In this document: piece by piece, positions 47,097 through 58,264 of the stretch
How the letters are laid out: each line of letters opens with the position of its first letter
How positions within the stretch are numbered: position 1 is the stretch's first letter
From: Uranotaenia lowii
Taxonomy: Eukaryota; Arthropoda; Insecta; Diptera; Culicidae
Direction of reading: 5' to 3'
NCBI RefSeq assembly: GCF_029784155.1
Contig: NC_073693.1
Coordinates: 180,999,802 to 181,063,801, forward strand
DNA: 64,000 nt
Notes under the pieces: generated by a model
Databases searched by the model: none
The model's input: the letters and a program-made list of their open reading frames with translations, nothing else
Told to the model about the DNA's origin: nothing
Position numbers and translations under genes: made by a program

Positions 47097-47572
47097 GGGC
47101 CGGTTAAGATACCACGTGTCCCCCTCCGTAGACAAGCGTGGCCATTTGGCAAACCCCTCCTTGGATGTCCACGTGAACAGACTTGAAATTGTTATTTTTT
47201 TCAAATCTAATTTGACAGTCAGAAAACACTACTTTTTGCCTTTTTGTTATTGAAATGGCTGATTCTGAAAAAATAAACGAATAAGCATTTCCTGATATAA
47301 AATGATTTTATAAATTTTAAATTTCTAAATTATCATATTTATCATTTGCTTTCAAGTGGCTACTTAATGTTTAAATTTAAACTGGAAAGCATTGCAATTT
47401 TAAGATTTTGATTTAAACATCTTAATATTAATTCACCTTTAGAAAATATTTTGGATGTAATCCACGTGGACGTCCACATGGACATGACCCAAATCCCTAC
47501 CCCCCTCCCCCCCCCCCCCCCCTCCGTGGACACGTGGTTGTCTATGTTGTCCACGTGGTATGTGAACGGCCC
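47097..47572. mobile_element. MITE with GGGCCG...CACGTG ends
   Basis: 476 bp. The left end GGGCCGGTTAAGATACCACG and the right end (minus strand) GGGCCGTTCACATACCACG are inverted repeats, with multiple CCACGTG motifs in both orientations. CACT flanks both sides. A run of about 20 C lies near 47502-47522. No ORF. Confidence 0.75.
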
Positions 47573-47671
47573 CACTAGGAGGCCGGAGGAGGAGCGAGGA
47601 GCCATTAGTGTTTTATTCAGAAAAGTTTTTCACAAAACACTTTTCGGTAGGCACTAATTACAAGATCCATA

Positions 47672-48809
47672 CTGCCCCTATTCGCATATGAGTCCCATGT
47701 GTAAAAACTGCAAACCGAGAAAAACGCTTGTAAAGTTTGAAACTTGTTTTCATAAAAACAATCGTATGCATCATTTGTTGGCAAAACCTATCAATAGTTC
47801 GGATAGAAAACACTTCGAAAAATACTTTTGTTTACTTTTGCGCTAATACTATCTAATAATTAAGGAGAAATTTCAATAAAACACTCATGTGACTCATATG
47901 CGAATATTCTTAGCCCTCGAACAGAGATTATTCGCAAATGAGTTTCTGGTGCTAAAGTTATCGGCAAGTGGCAAGTACTTTTCTAACATATTTTTTTCAT
48001 TTGTTTACCATTCTTCTTGATGACAGAAGAAAGTTATCGAAAGATCTTGATTCTAAACTGATTTCAATCAAGGTTTTTTCGCCAAGGGGGATATGTTTTC
48101 CAGTGTTTTCCCAAAACTTTATTTTCATTCGTGTGAAATTGCTGCGAATTTATCAGACATCATCATCATTTAATTCAATGTACGGATACGTAGATAACAC
48201 CGACCAAAAGTCTTCCGGGAACATCTTCCTAGGTAATAAACGAAAACAGTGGTATTGATATTGTTGTGCATACAGAAAAAAGTAATGAAAAAAGTTTGTT
48301 ATTTTGTTACCGAAACAACACTTCAAGTACCACCCACCCGATCACACATTAGATAGTCGAAATTACCCACGAAGGAACCATCCTGACCGAAGACTGATCT
48401 ATTGAGCGTTGTTTATCGGTTGATTTTTGTTGAAAAAATAAGTTTGGTTACCAGTTACTAATTAATGTTTTTTGTGACTAAGAACCTGATTTCTTCGGAA
48501 TAATTTTGCTACTATACGCTCAATTTTTATGTAAATTAATTTTTAAAGCATTAAATTATTGATTGACTTCATTTTTTATATATCCTTTCCTTCAATTGTA
48601 AGCTCTGGCGCTGAATTTTAGACTTGGGACTCATATGCGAATATTTTTCACATGGGACACATCAGGGGTCATATTTTTTTCGAAATTTTGGGAACAAACT
48701 TTGAACAAAAACTTGTTTTATAGGTAAATTGGAGCACAAAGAAGCGTTTTCCATCGATAACTCAAAAGCGATGAAAATGCACATGGGACTCATATGCGAA
48801 TAGGGGCAG
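47672..48809. mobile_element. TIR element with CTGCCCCTATTCGCATATG ends and CATA target duplication
   Basis: 1138 bp with perfect 28-bp inverted repeats (47672-47699 and 48782-48809) and CATA on both sides (47668-47671, 48810-48813). GACTCATATGCGAATATT recurs internally near 47891 and 48628. A 96-codon ORF (47968-48258) has no recognised domain. Confidence 0.85.
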
Positions 48810-48813
48810 CATA

Positions 48814-49427
48814 CTCAACTATACGTTTTTATAAACAAAGAGGAACGCATTTGCGCAATTTACGGTTTAACTTGTTTTTTTGCGAAAAATACAAACCATA
48901 CGAGCTTTAAAAATGATAGAAAAATTGCAGCCTTGTGACAATTTTTTTCGTAGGATAAGCATCAGTATGCGTTCTGATTCCACGCAAAATCTCACACGGA
49001 TCATTTTTGGCTCTAATTTGCTGTTTGTTGTAGGAAATGTTTTTTTTTTTGGCAGAAAACATGATTAACTTGAACTGTTCACTATAAAAAAAACTGTAGT
49101 TTAATTTTTAGTTTGACAGAAAAATTGGAAATATAGCTGAAATTTCAATCGCGTTTTCTCGTTTACACGTTTTTTCACATGGGAAAATCTTGCTTGGAAC
49201 GACATAAATAAATTTTTACAAACAAGTTTTCAAATCTAAGCTGCTTTAACTCAACAGGCGAAACCAACCAATAATATAACTTTTTTTTAAACATATCATA
49301 CTAGTAACCAACCCAAGAAAACATAAGTTCGGATAACATTCTTTCTCAGCTTTATAGATATTTTCTTAATGTTTTGTAAATTGAGGATTTCAAATATTAA
49401 ATCATCAGCAAAAAAATTAAATGATTC
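48814..49427. other. AT-rich interval, no gene recognised
   Basis: Nothing beyond simple AT-rich sequence was seen between two TIR elements. Confidence 0.5.
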
Positions 49428-51765
49428 AGTTATTCAGGGTGGCCAGCGAACCGGGAAAACCGGGAAATAATCGGGAATTGAAAATTGCACCGGGAAAACC
49501 GGGAAATACCCGGGAATTTGAATTCAAAACCGGGAAAAACCTTATGCAGTGAAATGTTTATGCGTGTTTACATTCTCCAATGTTCGCGAATATTAAAAAT
49601 TTAATCCAGAATTTTTTGAAATTATATTTTTAGGATCCAAATTTTAGATCCAGAATTGATATAGAATTTTTTTTAAAATTCATGCTCAGTATGATATTTC
49701 AAATTTAGATTCTGAATACAGATTTGATTCAAAACTTAGAATTAAGAAGGTCGAATTAAGTTCTCTGTGTTAAGACTTTAATCATGCATTCAGAAGTTGG
49801 ACTGAAAATGCAGATGAATTTTAAAAAGATTCTGGTATAAGTTCGAGGTTTCAAGTTTTGGAATCGGACTCAAAATTAAATTTCAAAATGTAAAAATATA
49901 ACTTAATTTGAGATTCAAAATTCAGACTCATTATCTGGATTTAACAGACTCATTTTAGGACAGAAATAAAACCGAAACTAAGAAACTAGTAACCTAAATC
50001 CATAATTTATTAACCAGTACCCCGTACTAAGACTTCAGAAATTATTATGCAAATAACACTCAAAAATCATATATTCTTATTCAGAATAATAAAAAAAAAA
50101 AAACAAAACAATAGTAACGCTACTCATGCATGCATGGATTAGAATTCAAAATTTAAACTCAAAGTTCGAATTGACAATAAAATTTTGAAACTAATATAGA
50201 CATTTAATGATCAGAATTTCATTACAAAGCCGGTATTTCAGAATTTGAGTTCAACTTTTGAAGTCCGAGTTTAAAAGTAAAATACATTTACAGCAAAAAA
50301 TCAGTCCGCGTCAAGGTCCCGTCGCGTGTGGTACTGTTTTCCTCGATGTCCAAAGTGTTCTAAATATTTGAGTGAAATTAAATCAATCATGGTGATAAAA
50401 TTGGAATTGTCGTGAAAGTCACTGTCATCAGATTGCTTTCCAGTGATCCGCGAGACCGTTTATGTTTGCCAGATTTAGAAACATCAATGTGGATACTAGA
50501 GGCTTTATGTTTCCGAAACATGTCCGACCAAGAGAGGCGATAATCACCTCAAGCGTCATGCGTGTGAGATTAGTGTATTGGTGATCGACACAAAAAAAAT
50601 CGCGTGTGTAATTAGAAGGGGGTTCCATTTTAGCTATGCTCAAGTAGATTGAAATTGTGTTGGTTGGAAATAGGTTGTTTGGTATTTGTGTAGGTGCATT
50701 TGGGAGTGGAAAATTATTACAAGTTGGCATAGTAGGCGAGAAGCAGATTGAACGAGGAGGAAAGTGGTAGTGTAAAATGTAAATGAATAGTCTGAAGCGG
50801 ATATGTGTCAATGTGTATGGGTGTTAGCGTGAAAATGTTCATCATCAGTTCATCATTGAAGAATGAACGTTGAACGTCGCAGTGTCAGCAAGATGGATCG
50901 GCATGGCGAGGATTGGAAGCGGGTGAGGATGTTCCATTTATTAATTAATTGGGTACAATTATCTGTTCATTCGCTGCTTTTTGGATATGGTGTTGGATAT
51001 TTTAACTGTCCTTCGCATTGCATGCGGCGGTCTGTACATGAGGATATTTCACCACCTGCATCATGGGAAGCGGGTGCCGTTTCGGGGTAGACTCCTTCCC
51101 CTGGGAATAGGGCCGCGTCCCGTTGCTGCGAGTGGTGGTGTGAGAGCTCAGTCTGGATTGCAGTGTGCGGTGGGAGGGGCAGTTTTAATAACCATATCAT
51201 TTGATAATTGCTCATACAACTTATAGTGTATTCTTTCTACAAAAATTGCACCATCTGGAGGCCCTTATCCTTATCGTACATAAAACTCAAAACGACACAT
51301 TCGCAAAACTGCTGCTAGTGATGAAAGAAACATTCCCGGGAACAGTCATATAAACATAAAAGTCATAACCAAGGTTTGGTTAAAAAAATCATTTCAAATT
51401 GATTCCTTCTGAATGTTTAACAGAATATACTTTATCGGTAAAATATGGTGTACGGGGTTATGAAAAAGTACGCGAGATATGATGCCTTGAGAGTAAGAGA
51501 GGTTTAAGCTCATAGAGTAACATCCGAAAATATGCAACCGGAACAATGAACATTGTGTGCATTTAAAAAAAAACATATTTCAACTTTGATTTTCATCGCC
51601 TTAACGTTATGCCAAATTCCATTAAAAAAACAAAATTAACACCATGTGTAAACAATGGTCAAAAACTTTTAACCCGGGTAAATTTGAAATTTCTAATTAC
51701 TTAAACACAGCTTGTTCCAATGAACTCAACAAATTTTGTGTTAAATTGCTTCTTTTTCAGGATAT

Positions 51766-51805
51766 ACCCAAGGTGGATACCGTACATATACATACATACA
51801 TACAT
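51766..51805 (+). mobile_element. 40-bp, extremely 5'-truncated copy of the (CATA)n retroposon
   Basis: ACCCAAGGTGGATACCGTAC plus a CATA tail, matching the 3' end at 56119-56150, sits between 22-bp direct repeats beginning AATTGCTTCTTTT (51744-51765 and 51806-51827, one mismatch). Confidence 0.75.
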
Positions 51806-51947
51806 AATTGCTTCTTTTCCAGGATATGTTTTCTTCACTTTTTATATTAAATACATTCGTAGGATACATAAATACATATTGATATCAATTTGTTTTACAG
51901 GATAATAATATACATCATCTCTATGTTTTTACATTTATGAACCAGAT

Positions 51948-52292
51948 CTAGCGTAACATTTCATAAGGGCGAAACTAGCAGTAAGCTCAAAAAAAACAAA
52001 CACTTTTTTTCAACAAAATTTAAAAAAAAATGTGCATTATATTCACTTATTGTTCGTTGGTTATCAAGAACTTCATCTTTTTTTAATTAATAGCAGATAT
52101 TTTCGACTCTCGTCCTTTTTCGTGTCTGATTCCAGTTACGCCGGGAAGCTTCGCCCAATTGATCGGCCGTTTTTGTTCCGGCTTTGAAGTTTCGCCCTTT
52201 GGTCCTACACAAAAAAAAAACTAATTAGGTCGTTTTGTCACACACAATTTGTTTACATATAGCAGTTCCCTCCCCTTGAAATGTTACGCTAG
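51948..52292. mobile_element. MITE with CTAGCGTAACATTTCA ends and AGAT target duplication
   Basis: 345 bp with inverted ends CTAGCGTAACATTTCA and AGAT on both sides (51944-51947, 52293-52296). The interior has CGCCGGGAAGCTTCGCCC and TTCGCCCTTT motifs. No ORF. Confidence 0.78.
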
Positions 52293-52296
52293 AGAT

Positions 52297-54468
52297 CAGC
52301 AGCTTAAATAACAGCAATATAAAAATAACAAATCACTGTTATTAGCTCACCATCCCGTTTTTTTTTGTTTTTTCAGGTTTACTACATAAAATTCGAATTA
52401 GGCAATAACCTTTAGAAATAAATTTATTTCAGGTCTCAAGAAGCATCAACAGTTAAAACGGGTTCTGCTGCTTTTCCAGCTTCCAGCTATTTCTTATATT
52501 CACTTTAATTCGGATTAATCCGTTTGTCCTGTCATCACTTAATTTCTACATAATAAAAGTTGTCTTTTTCAAACATCATGTTTTTATGATAATTTGTTTT
52601 CATCTTTTTGGTCCTCTTCAATTATAAAGTTATTCTCAGTCAGTATAGCTAATTGTTGAATAATGTCGATGTCACTTTCGCTAGGAGCTTCGAAGGAAGT
52701 CCGGAACTAAGTGCTCATGCTGTTCTAGCCGTGTCCTCATTTAGCAGGGATGAATTTTACCATATGTTTAAGTGTTTTACAATAGTGTTTTACAAGTGTT
52801 TTAGCGAAAGCGACATAGTTAATATTTTCTAATAAGCCATTAAAAATATAAATGAAATGAAACTTTATTTTCAGATCAAATGATTTTGTCTTTCGGTTTA
52901 TCGCGAGGAAACAGATTGTTTGACTTTTTTAAACGTCAGATTTTCTTTATTCTTACTTGAGGCCCTTATTTTTGTTCGGTTTGTGATAAATTCGTTCATC
53001 CATACAGTAAATCTTTTGTACAATTTCTTAGGTTCTATCATACATGCTGTCCAGATCTACATTGTTTGTTGAAAAGTCACTACTAATATATTTTTAACCT
53101 TTATCATTCCAAAATCATTGCCAATTTCTATCACCATATGAAAAACCTTTTTGAAATATTTTTTTTTTCATTTCACAGCTGTATTTTGTCAATTACATCT
53201 CATTTCAATTTATTCACAGATATTAAAAATATTTTTTATAATTGTTACCATTTTTTCAGCTTAGCATCACTGTTGAATAATTTTGTTTATACATATTATC
53301 TGTACCTTCAGTATTTTTTTTTTTATTTTTTTTTATTTTTAGGATAGAAACATTCGGTACAACTATTTTATCATCTAAATGCTGTTTATCTCATACATAG
53401 TTAATGAACAGGTTATTCACCGCAATTACTGGGTTGTTGATATCATCGACTTTTCTTGGTGAGAAATTAATCAGATCGTTTCAACGTTTCGAGCTTATGT
53501 TGGCGTTTCGCTCCTCCTCAGTGGACCTTAAACTGACTTCATTAATTGAACAATTTTCCATAGCTGCAGTTAAATGGTTGCTTTTCCACAATAATTTTAG
53601 TCTTCTTTTCAGAGCTCATTTCGTTGGAGTATTGCTTCACATTTATTAAGCTTAACAGATTTTGAAGTATGTGTTATTTTTAAGTTGATATTGCAATTTT
53701 TCATTATTTTTCAACCATGTATGCATTAACGTTATGGTTACTAATTTAACTTTTCAAGTAATCATTTACCCTTTGATGTACAGGAGGCGATCTGATCGGA
53801 TGTGAATGGAGGCCAGTCATAACATTCAGTACTAACTTTTCAGATTTTAATTATGTTATGTTTCATTTCAGCTCATTCTGATCAATTCTGCAATTTTAAT
53901 AATCCTATTTCATGCATATTCAAATTTTGCACTTTTTAGTTTTATTTATTTTTTTATTTAATAATTAGAATTCAAATAACCATATCGTTTTTTATGCAAT
54001 CTGTTTTATTCATTCTTATCTCGACCAGACCGAATTGAACGCCATTAGCATTTTTTAAAGTTACTTGAACTTTTTGTACAGATATTTTAAACTAGAGAAA
54101 ATTTTTAATGTTTATCAATCAGTGGCGATAGTTTAAAGTCCAAGGAATTCATAGATTGATTACTATGAATTCCTTGGACTTTATTCGCCTATTCGCCTTT
54201 ATGAATTACAAGACATTTAATTTCTGTTGTTTCGGAATTTTCTCATGGCGCTCAGTTCGGTCTGGCCGAAACCTAGCCGTTTACGTTATTCAACTTTCTA
54301 ATATTGTACTAAATTATATTATTGCAAAACAACATATATACAATTTGCATATGCTATAACATTATATTCATTTTATATTTTATATAACTATATATCTATT
54401 GTATTATATTAATATCTAGGGTAGGGGCATCTGGGTATCCTCGTTTTACAAAAAGAGCGGGTTACCGT
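52297..54468. other. AT-rich interval, no gene recognised
   Basis: Only low-complexity AT-rich sequence (long T runs near 53160 and 53310) and the 54134 hairpin. Short ORFs here are rich in Phe and Leu from the T bias and are not credible genes. Confidence 0.5.
54134..54183. repeat. Perfect 21-bp inverted repeat with 8-nt loop
   Basis: TAAAGTCCAAGGAATTCATA(G) at 54134-54154 is matched exactly by its reverse complement at 54163-54183, separated by ATTGATTA, in otherwise unstructured AT-rich sequence. No known element ends identified. Confidence 0.9.
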
Positions 54469-55771
54469 CCCAAGCGACCAAAAGTTCCATAAAGAGGTAC
54501 CATTGAAGCTTAATCAGCTTCTGGAGGTGGTCCTAGAGAATGCTAATCAGCCCAAAATTTAAGTTATTAAAGCTACTTTGAAGTTCGTTTAGGTGGCTGA
54601 AGAGAACGCTATTCAGCCTCTAAGAGAATGTCAAGTAACTTCTACGCGCCGAAAAAAAAATCCGATTGACAGATTGCTCTGACAACCAGATGACAGACTG
54701 CAAGGTTGCCGGTCTATCTATGTTTATCTCATTGACTTTTAGGTTTACTAAATATATACTTACAAATGAACTTACCCGCTTCGAGAATCGATCCAATGCT
54801 CTTTAGGCTGCTGGGAAACTCTATAGCCTCTTGACCAAACCGGCTTTGCTATCATCATCGTTTCTAGTCGTTTATAAACTGAACCTGAAAATTTTACCTT
54901 GCTAGTATTAGAGGATAGCCTAGTGGGTAATTTGGATGTTTGAAGAAGGATATGATATTTGCATGAATGAGGAAATAAATACAACATTGTATGTTCTATT
55001 TTATTTATTCACGTGAAATTCAATGAACAAAATGGGTCAAGGATAGACCCATATTCTTTTCAAAACCAGTGACCATGAGGGGCGGCATGAGATTGTAGGG
55101 TGATGTTCGAATCGGCAATCGGTCGGCAAGTTGCACATATGGAAACACTTGCTGCAAACCATTCGCAGCTCTATTTGGTTTCCATCGAAGTGCCGGACTG
55201 GTTCGAAAAGGTGTTGATGATAATTATCCTCCTCGAACTTCTCCATGTTTGAAGGTGCTGCTGGGCGTTTATGTTCCGTGGGTTTTCCTGCATTCGAGAC
55301 CGGTTTTATCCACTGCCTGTTTCCGCGATGGTTGGTAAAATGTCTGAAAATTTAAGAACAAAAGAACACCGAAAAACTTTTTGTATATTCGTTCTTACCT
55401 ACGGCGGCTTTGCTAATTTTATGCTGGATTTCATTGTGGATAATTCGAATGTAAACAAAACGCAATGTTTGACAGAAATATTTGACATGTCGCTTAAAAG
55501 TCTCAAACAGATTCCGTGCAGTAACTAGAAGGTTCATTGACGGTTCGTTAGAAAGTACTTATCGAACCTGAGGATCCTTCTCGAAAGAAGTCGCATTGAA
55601 AGCGCTTTGAAGTTCCGTTATCGCTTTTTTCGCCCTTTGGAAGGCGATAGAAGTTTCTGAATAACTTTTACGCGATATGGGTACCTGAAAGTCCCGTAAA
55701 ACCAAAGTTCAGCCAAATGCGAACTTCGGAGTTTCATGTTTAAGTAAGTATGCGACTTTTGGTTGCTTGGG
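54469..55771. mobile_element. TIR element, CCCAAGCGACCAAAAGT ends
   Basis: 1303 bp; inverted ends CCCAAGCGACCAAAAGT and CCCAAGCAACCAAAAGT. It shares the subterminal AGCTTAATCAGC and CAGCCCAAAATTTAAGTT motifs with the element at 37511, so both are one family with different centres. The centre holds a two-exon gene-like segment on the minus strand. Confidence 0.72.
55034..55537 (-). pseudogene. Two-exon gene-like segment inside the CCCAAGC element
   Basis: Minus strand. Exon 1 (55537-55399) starts ATG and is open for 46 codons (MNLLVTARNLFETFKRHV, ending KISKAAV). A GTAAGA donor opens a 54-bp intron closed by AAATTTTCAG. Exon 2 starts at 55343 and joins in phase to give DILPTIAETGSG, then TAA at about 55306. 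A second frame is open from the exon 2 start for roughly 100 codons and includes MEKFEEDNYHQHLFEPVRHF and CSKCFHMCNLPTDC, a Cys-rich run like a small zinc-binding module. A one-base shift near the A4 run would connect the two frames. Family not recognised. Confidence 0.38.
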
Positions 55772-57432
55772 GTGTATGCTAGTACCGCATTGAATACTAG
55801 ACGTTCCTCAATTTATGTCAAGGGAAGTTGGCATGGCTGAGAAAAATAAAGTATTTGATTACTTTTTGTAAAATAAGGACGCACTCTTTTTTCGGAAGCC
55901 TTGGCGGCGGGATTATAATTTGCATGCTATCGTGGTTAGTCAACAATATGGTTATAGCTTCTCGAGACTTTCCCCCTTTTTACCCTGGATACCGTTAGTG
56001 CCTCTGCTTACGATTCCATTCCTTTAGAAGTCTCATTGAGTGGTTATGATTGTGTTGTGTGGTAGCCAAGATGGACGTGTGGGTTATTTTTTTTGCCACA
56101 ACCGCGGCGCTGCCGTAAACCCAAGGTGGATATAATACATACATACATACAAAATACATTTACAGCAAAAAATAAGCTTGTTTATTTATCTAAATATACT
56201 GATTTTTCTGAATTATAATAAAAAAATTAAATTGTTTTCAATTTGGTTCATTGTGGCAATTTTTATAAATTTCATTTTAAGAGATTTTTTAGATTGATGA
56301 ACCCCTTTTCAAATGCACCTTTTTAACTTTATAACTTCCTAAGTGGAATCAAATAAAAGCATTGAAATTTAACCAGGTTTTGAATTAAAATGTAGTAAAC
56401 TACATGAGTAATCTATTAAAATTATCATCTTTATCTTTATCAAATATTCGTCAAAATATATCATTTTCCAGCCCTTTTGGTGCTGCAGCTTTCATTTTAA
56501 GACATCATTATGGGTTGTTCGTTCCTTTTAGAGTTTTAAAGAAAATAATGACAATAAATATCTATGTTTGGCCAATTTTAACAAATCTAACTTGATTTTT
56601 TAAAGATTTCACAAATTTTTATTTAATTGGTTAATAATTTTCACAAAAAAAACTAACCTTAAATGTCTCGGAAAATATATTTTCCTCATCATTAACTAAA
56701 TTGTTTAAGAAACCTTTGAACCTCAAAATTGTTTTATTGACAAAAAGAAGATCCGGTTCTGATTAGTTGAATAAACTTTGAAATCTCCCATATAATTTGA
56801 GATCTTGAACGTCAACTTAGATTTACAACATTACAATGTGATTTCAAATAATGCAATGTGGTACTTCAAGATTCCAAGTGACGCCCAAAAAAATTCAAAT
56901 TATAAAAATAAAGAATTTTCCGTAACAAAACAGTTCTTTATTATCGGTATGAAACCGATCAAGTCTCACCGCAATTTTTGAAGTTATGAATAACTTTCAA
57001 ATTACAAAATTGATTCACTAAAAATTTTCATTTTTGACACACTTTCACTTACGAATATCTGAAAATGTCTATTTGTTCGGTCAATAAATCTTGTAAAAGG
57101 TATTAAAACATGAAAATCTCCCAGGGAAAACCGGGAAAAAACCGGGAATTTGAAAATGGAAATCCGATGGCCACCCTGAGTTATTGAACGTTCAATAGTG
57201 CAGTAGGGAAACTTAGTACTAGGCCCACGTTTAGAAGAATCTGTTATATCTCTTCAATGAAGAATGCAATCCAATAAATTCGACAAAAGTTTCGCAAGGG
57301 GGACTGTTCTTCACCAGAAATATACAAACAAGAATACTTAAATCACATCTTAATCGTTAAATTTTGAAAGGCTTTCTAAAGTATGATTTCCGTTTTCTTC
57401 GGTTAACGTTTTGGATCTGTTTTATTGAATTA

Positions 57433-57724
57433 AGAGCACCTGTATCCGTGGTCTATTCTTGGGTCTGATTTATACAAGAATTGAACCAACGAAATAAGAT
57501 CCAATCCAGTGAAAAAACGGGCAGCCCCACTCGTGGTCCGTTAACTGTCAAACAGTTTAGAACTGCGTCAAATTGGATCCAAATTTCATCAATTTTGAAG
57601 AAATCCTTATACCAGTTCTAAAAAAAAAAGTGAGATGAAACTGGTTTAATGAAACACGGATGCGGTTGCTTGGGTCGGAATTTGATTCTAAACCGGCTGT
57701 TTGGACCACGGATACAAGTGCTCT
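57433..57724. mobile_element. MITE with AGAGCACCTGTATCCGTGGT ends
   Basis: 292 bp with imperfect inverted repeats (AGAGCACCTGTATCCGTGGT and AGAGCACTTGTATCCGTGGT) and further inverted GGATCCAA/TTGGATC motifs within. Target duplication unclear. Confidence 0.68.
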
Positions 57725-57991
57725 AAGGATTGATCCAAAACTGATAAGATTTCGATCCAATTCGTCGCAGTCCTAAACCGTTTTACAGTTAATGGAATCT
57801 CTCAGCCAAGCCAAGCATTTAAAATCAGCTAGTTTGGCAACCTCGCTGGACAAATTTCGACACGTGCTGCAAAAATCTTCATTTTGCGTACACAATTCGG
57901 ACCAACATCTGCGCAAATAAATTTTTATTTGAAATGGTACAGTCTCCCAACAATCGGAGGCCACTCACAAAAATTGGTCACCGGCTTATAT

Positions 57992-58251
57992 CACAGAGAA
58001 CAGACGTACAAGCTCGAACAAAAAATCTTCAAAAAAAGTGTGTAAAATTTCAAATGCAGACATCCAAAAAATATGTTGAAAATTGAACTTAAACAGTGGC
58101 ACCTATTGCGCCGTTCAAAAGTTACAAATCAAATTTTCAAGTGTACAGTTTTCGAAAAGACGTAACCGTATATATGAACTCATAATTAAACTAATGCCGC
58201 TGGAAATTTTACACAAGTTTCGTGGGCTAGCTTGTACGTCTGTTCTCTGTG
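57992..58251. mobile_element. 260-bp MITE with CACAGAGAACAGACGTACAA ends and CTTATAT duplication
   Basis: Perfect 22-bp inverted repeats and CTTATAT on both sides (57985-57991, 58252-58258). Helitron H begins 13 bp downstream. Confidence 0.85.
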
Positions 58252-58264
58252 CTTATATTATATA

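Larger units (their letters stand above)
50302..56150 (+). mobile_element. Non-LTR retroposon with (CATA)n tail and 23-bp target duplications
   Basis: A 23-bp direct repeat beginning AAAATACATTTACAG lies at 50279-50301 and 56151-56173. The 5' end is CAGTCCGCGTCAAGGTCCCG and the first 900 bp are GC-richer and open-frame-rich, like a 5' UTR or ORF1 region. The 3' end reads AACCCAAGGTGGATATAATA then CATACATACATAC. No RT was found; the interior 52300-56000 is largely AT-rich, with other insertions (51948-52292, 54469-55771), so the coding part appears lost. Confidence 0.65.
49435..57178. mobile_element. CAGGGTGGCCA TIR element (hAT-like), split by a 5.8-kb retroposon
   Basis: CAGGGTGGCCA opens at 49435 and its inverse closes at 57178, flanked by AGTTATT on both sides (49428-49434, 57179-57185). 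CCGGGAAAACCGGGAA motifs are clustered just inside both ends. Removing the retroposon at 50302-56150 and one duplication leaves about 1.87 kb. The CAG start and 7-bp (possibly eroded 8-bp) duplication suggest hAT. No transposase seen. Confidence 0.75.

Noticed and set aside
49435..57178. A single 7.7-kb autonomous hAT element
   Set aside because: 5.8 kb of the span is a retroposon with its own 23-bp duplications; the remainder is about 1.9 kb without transposase.
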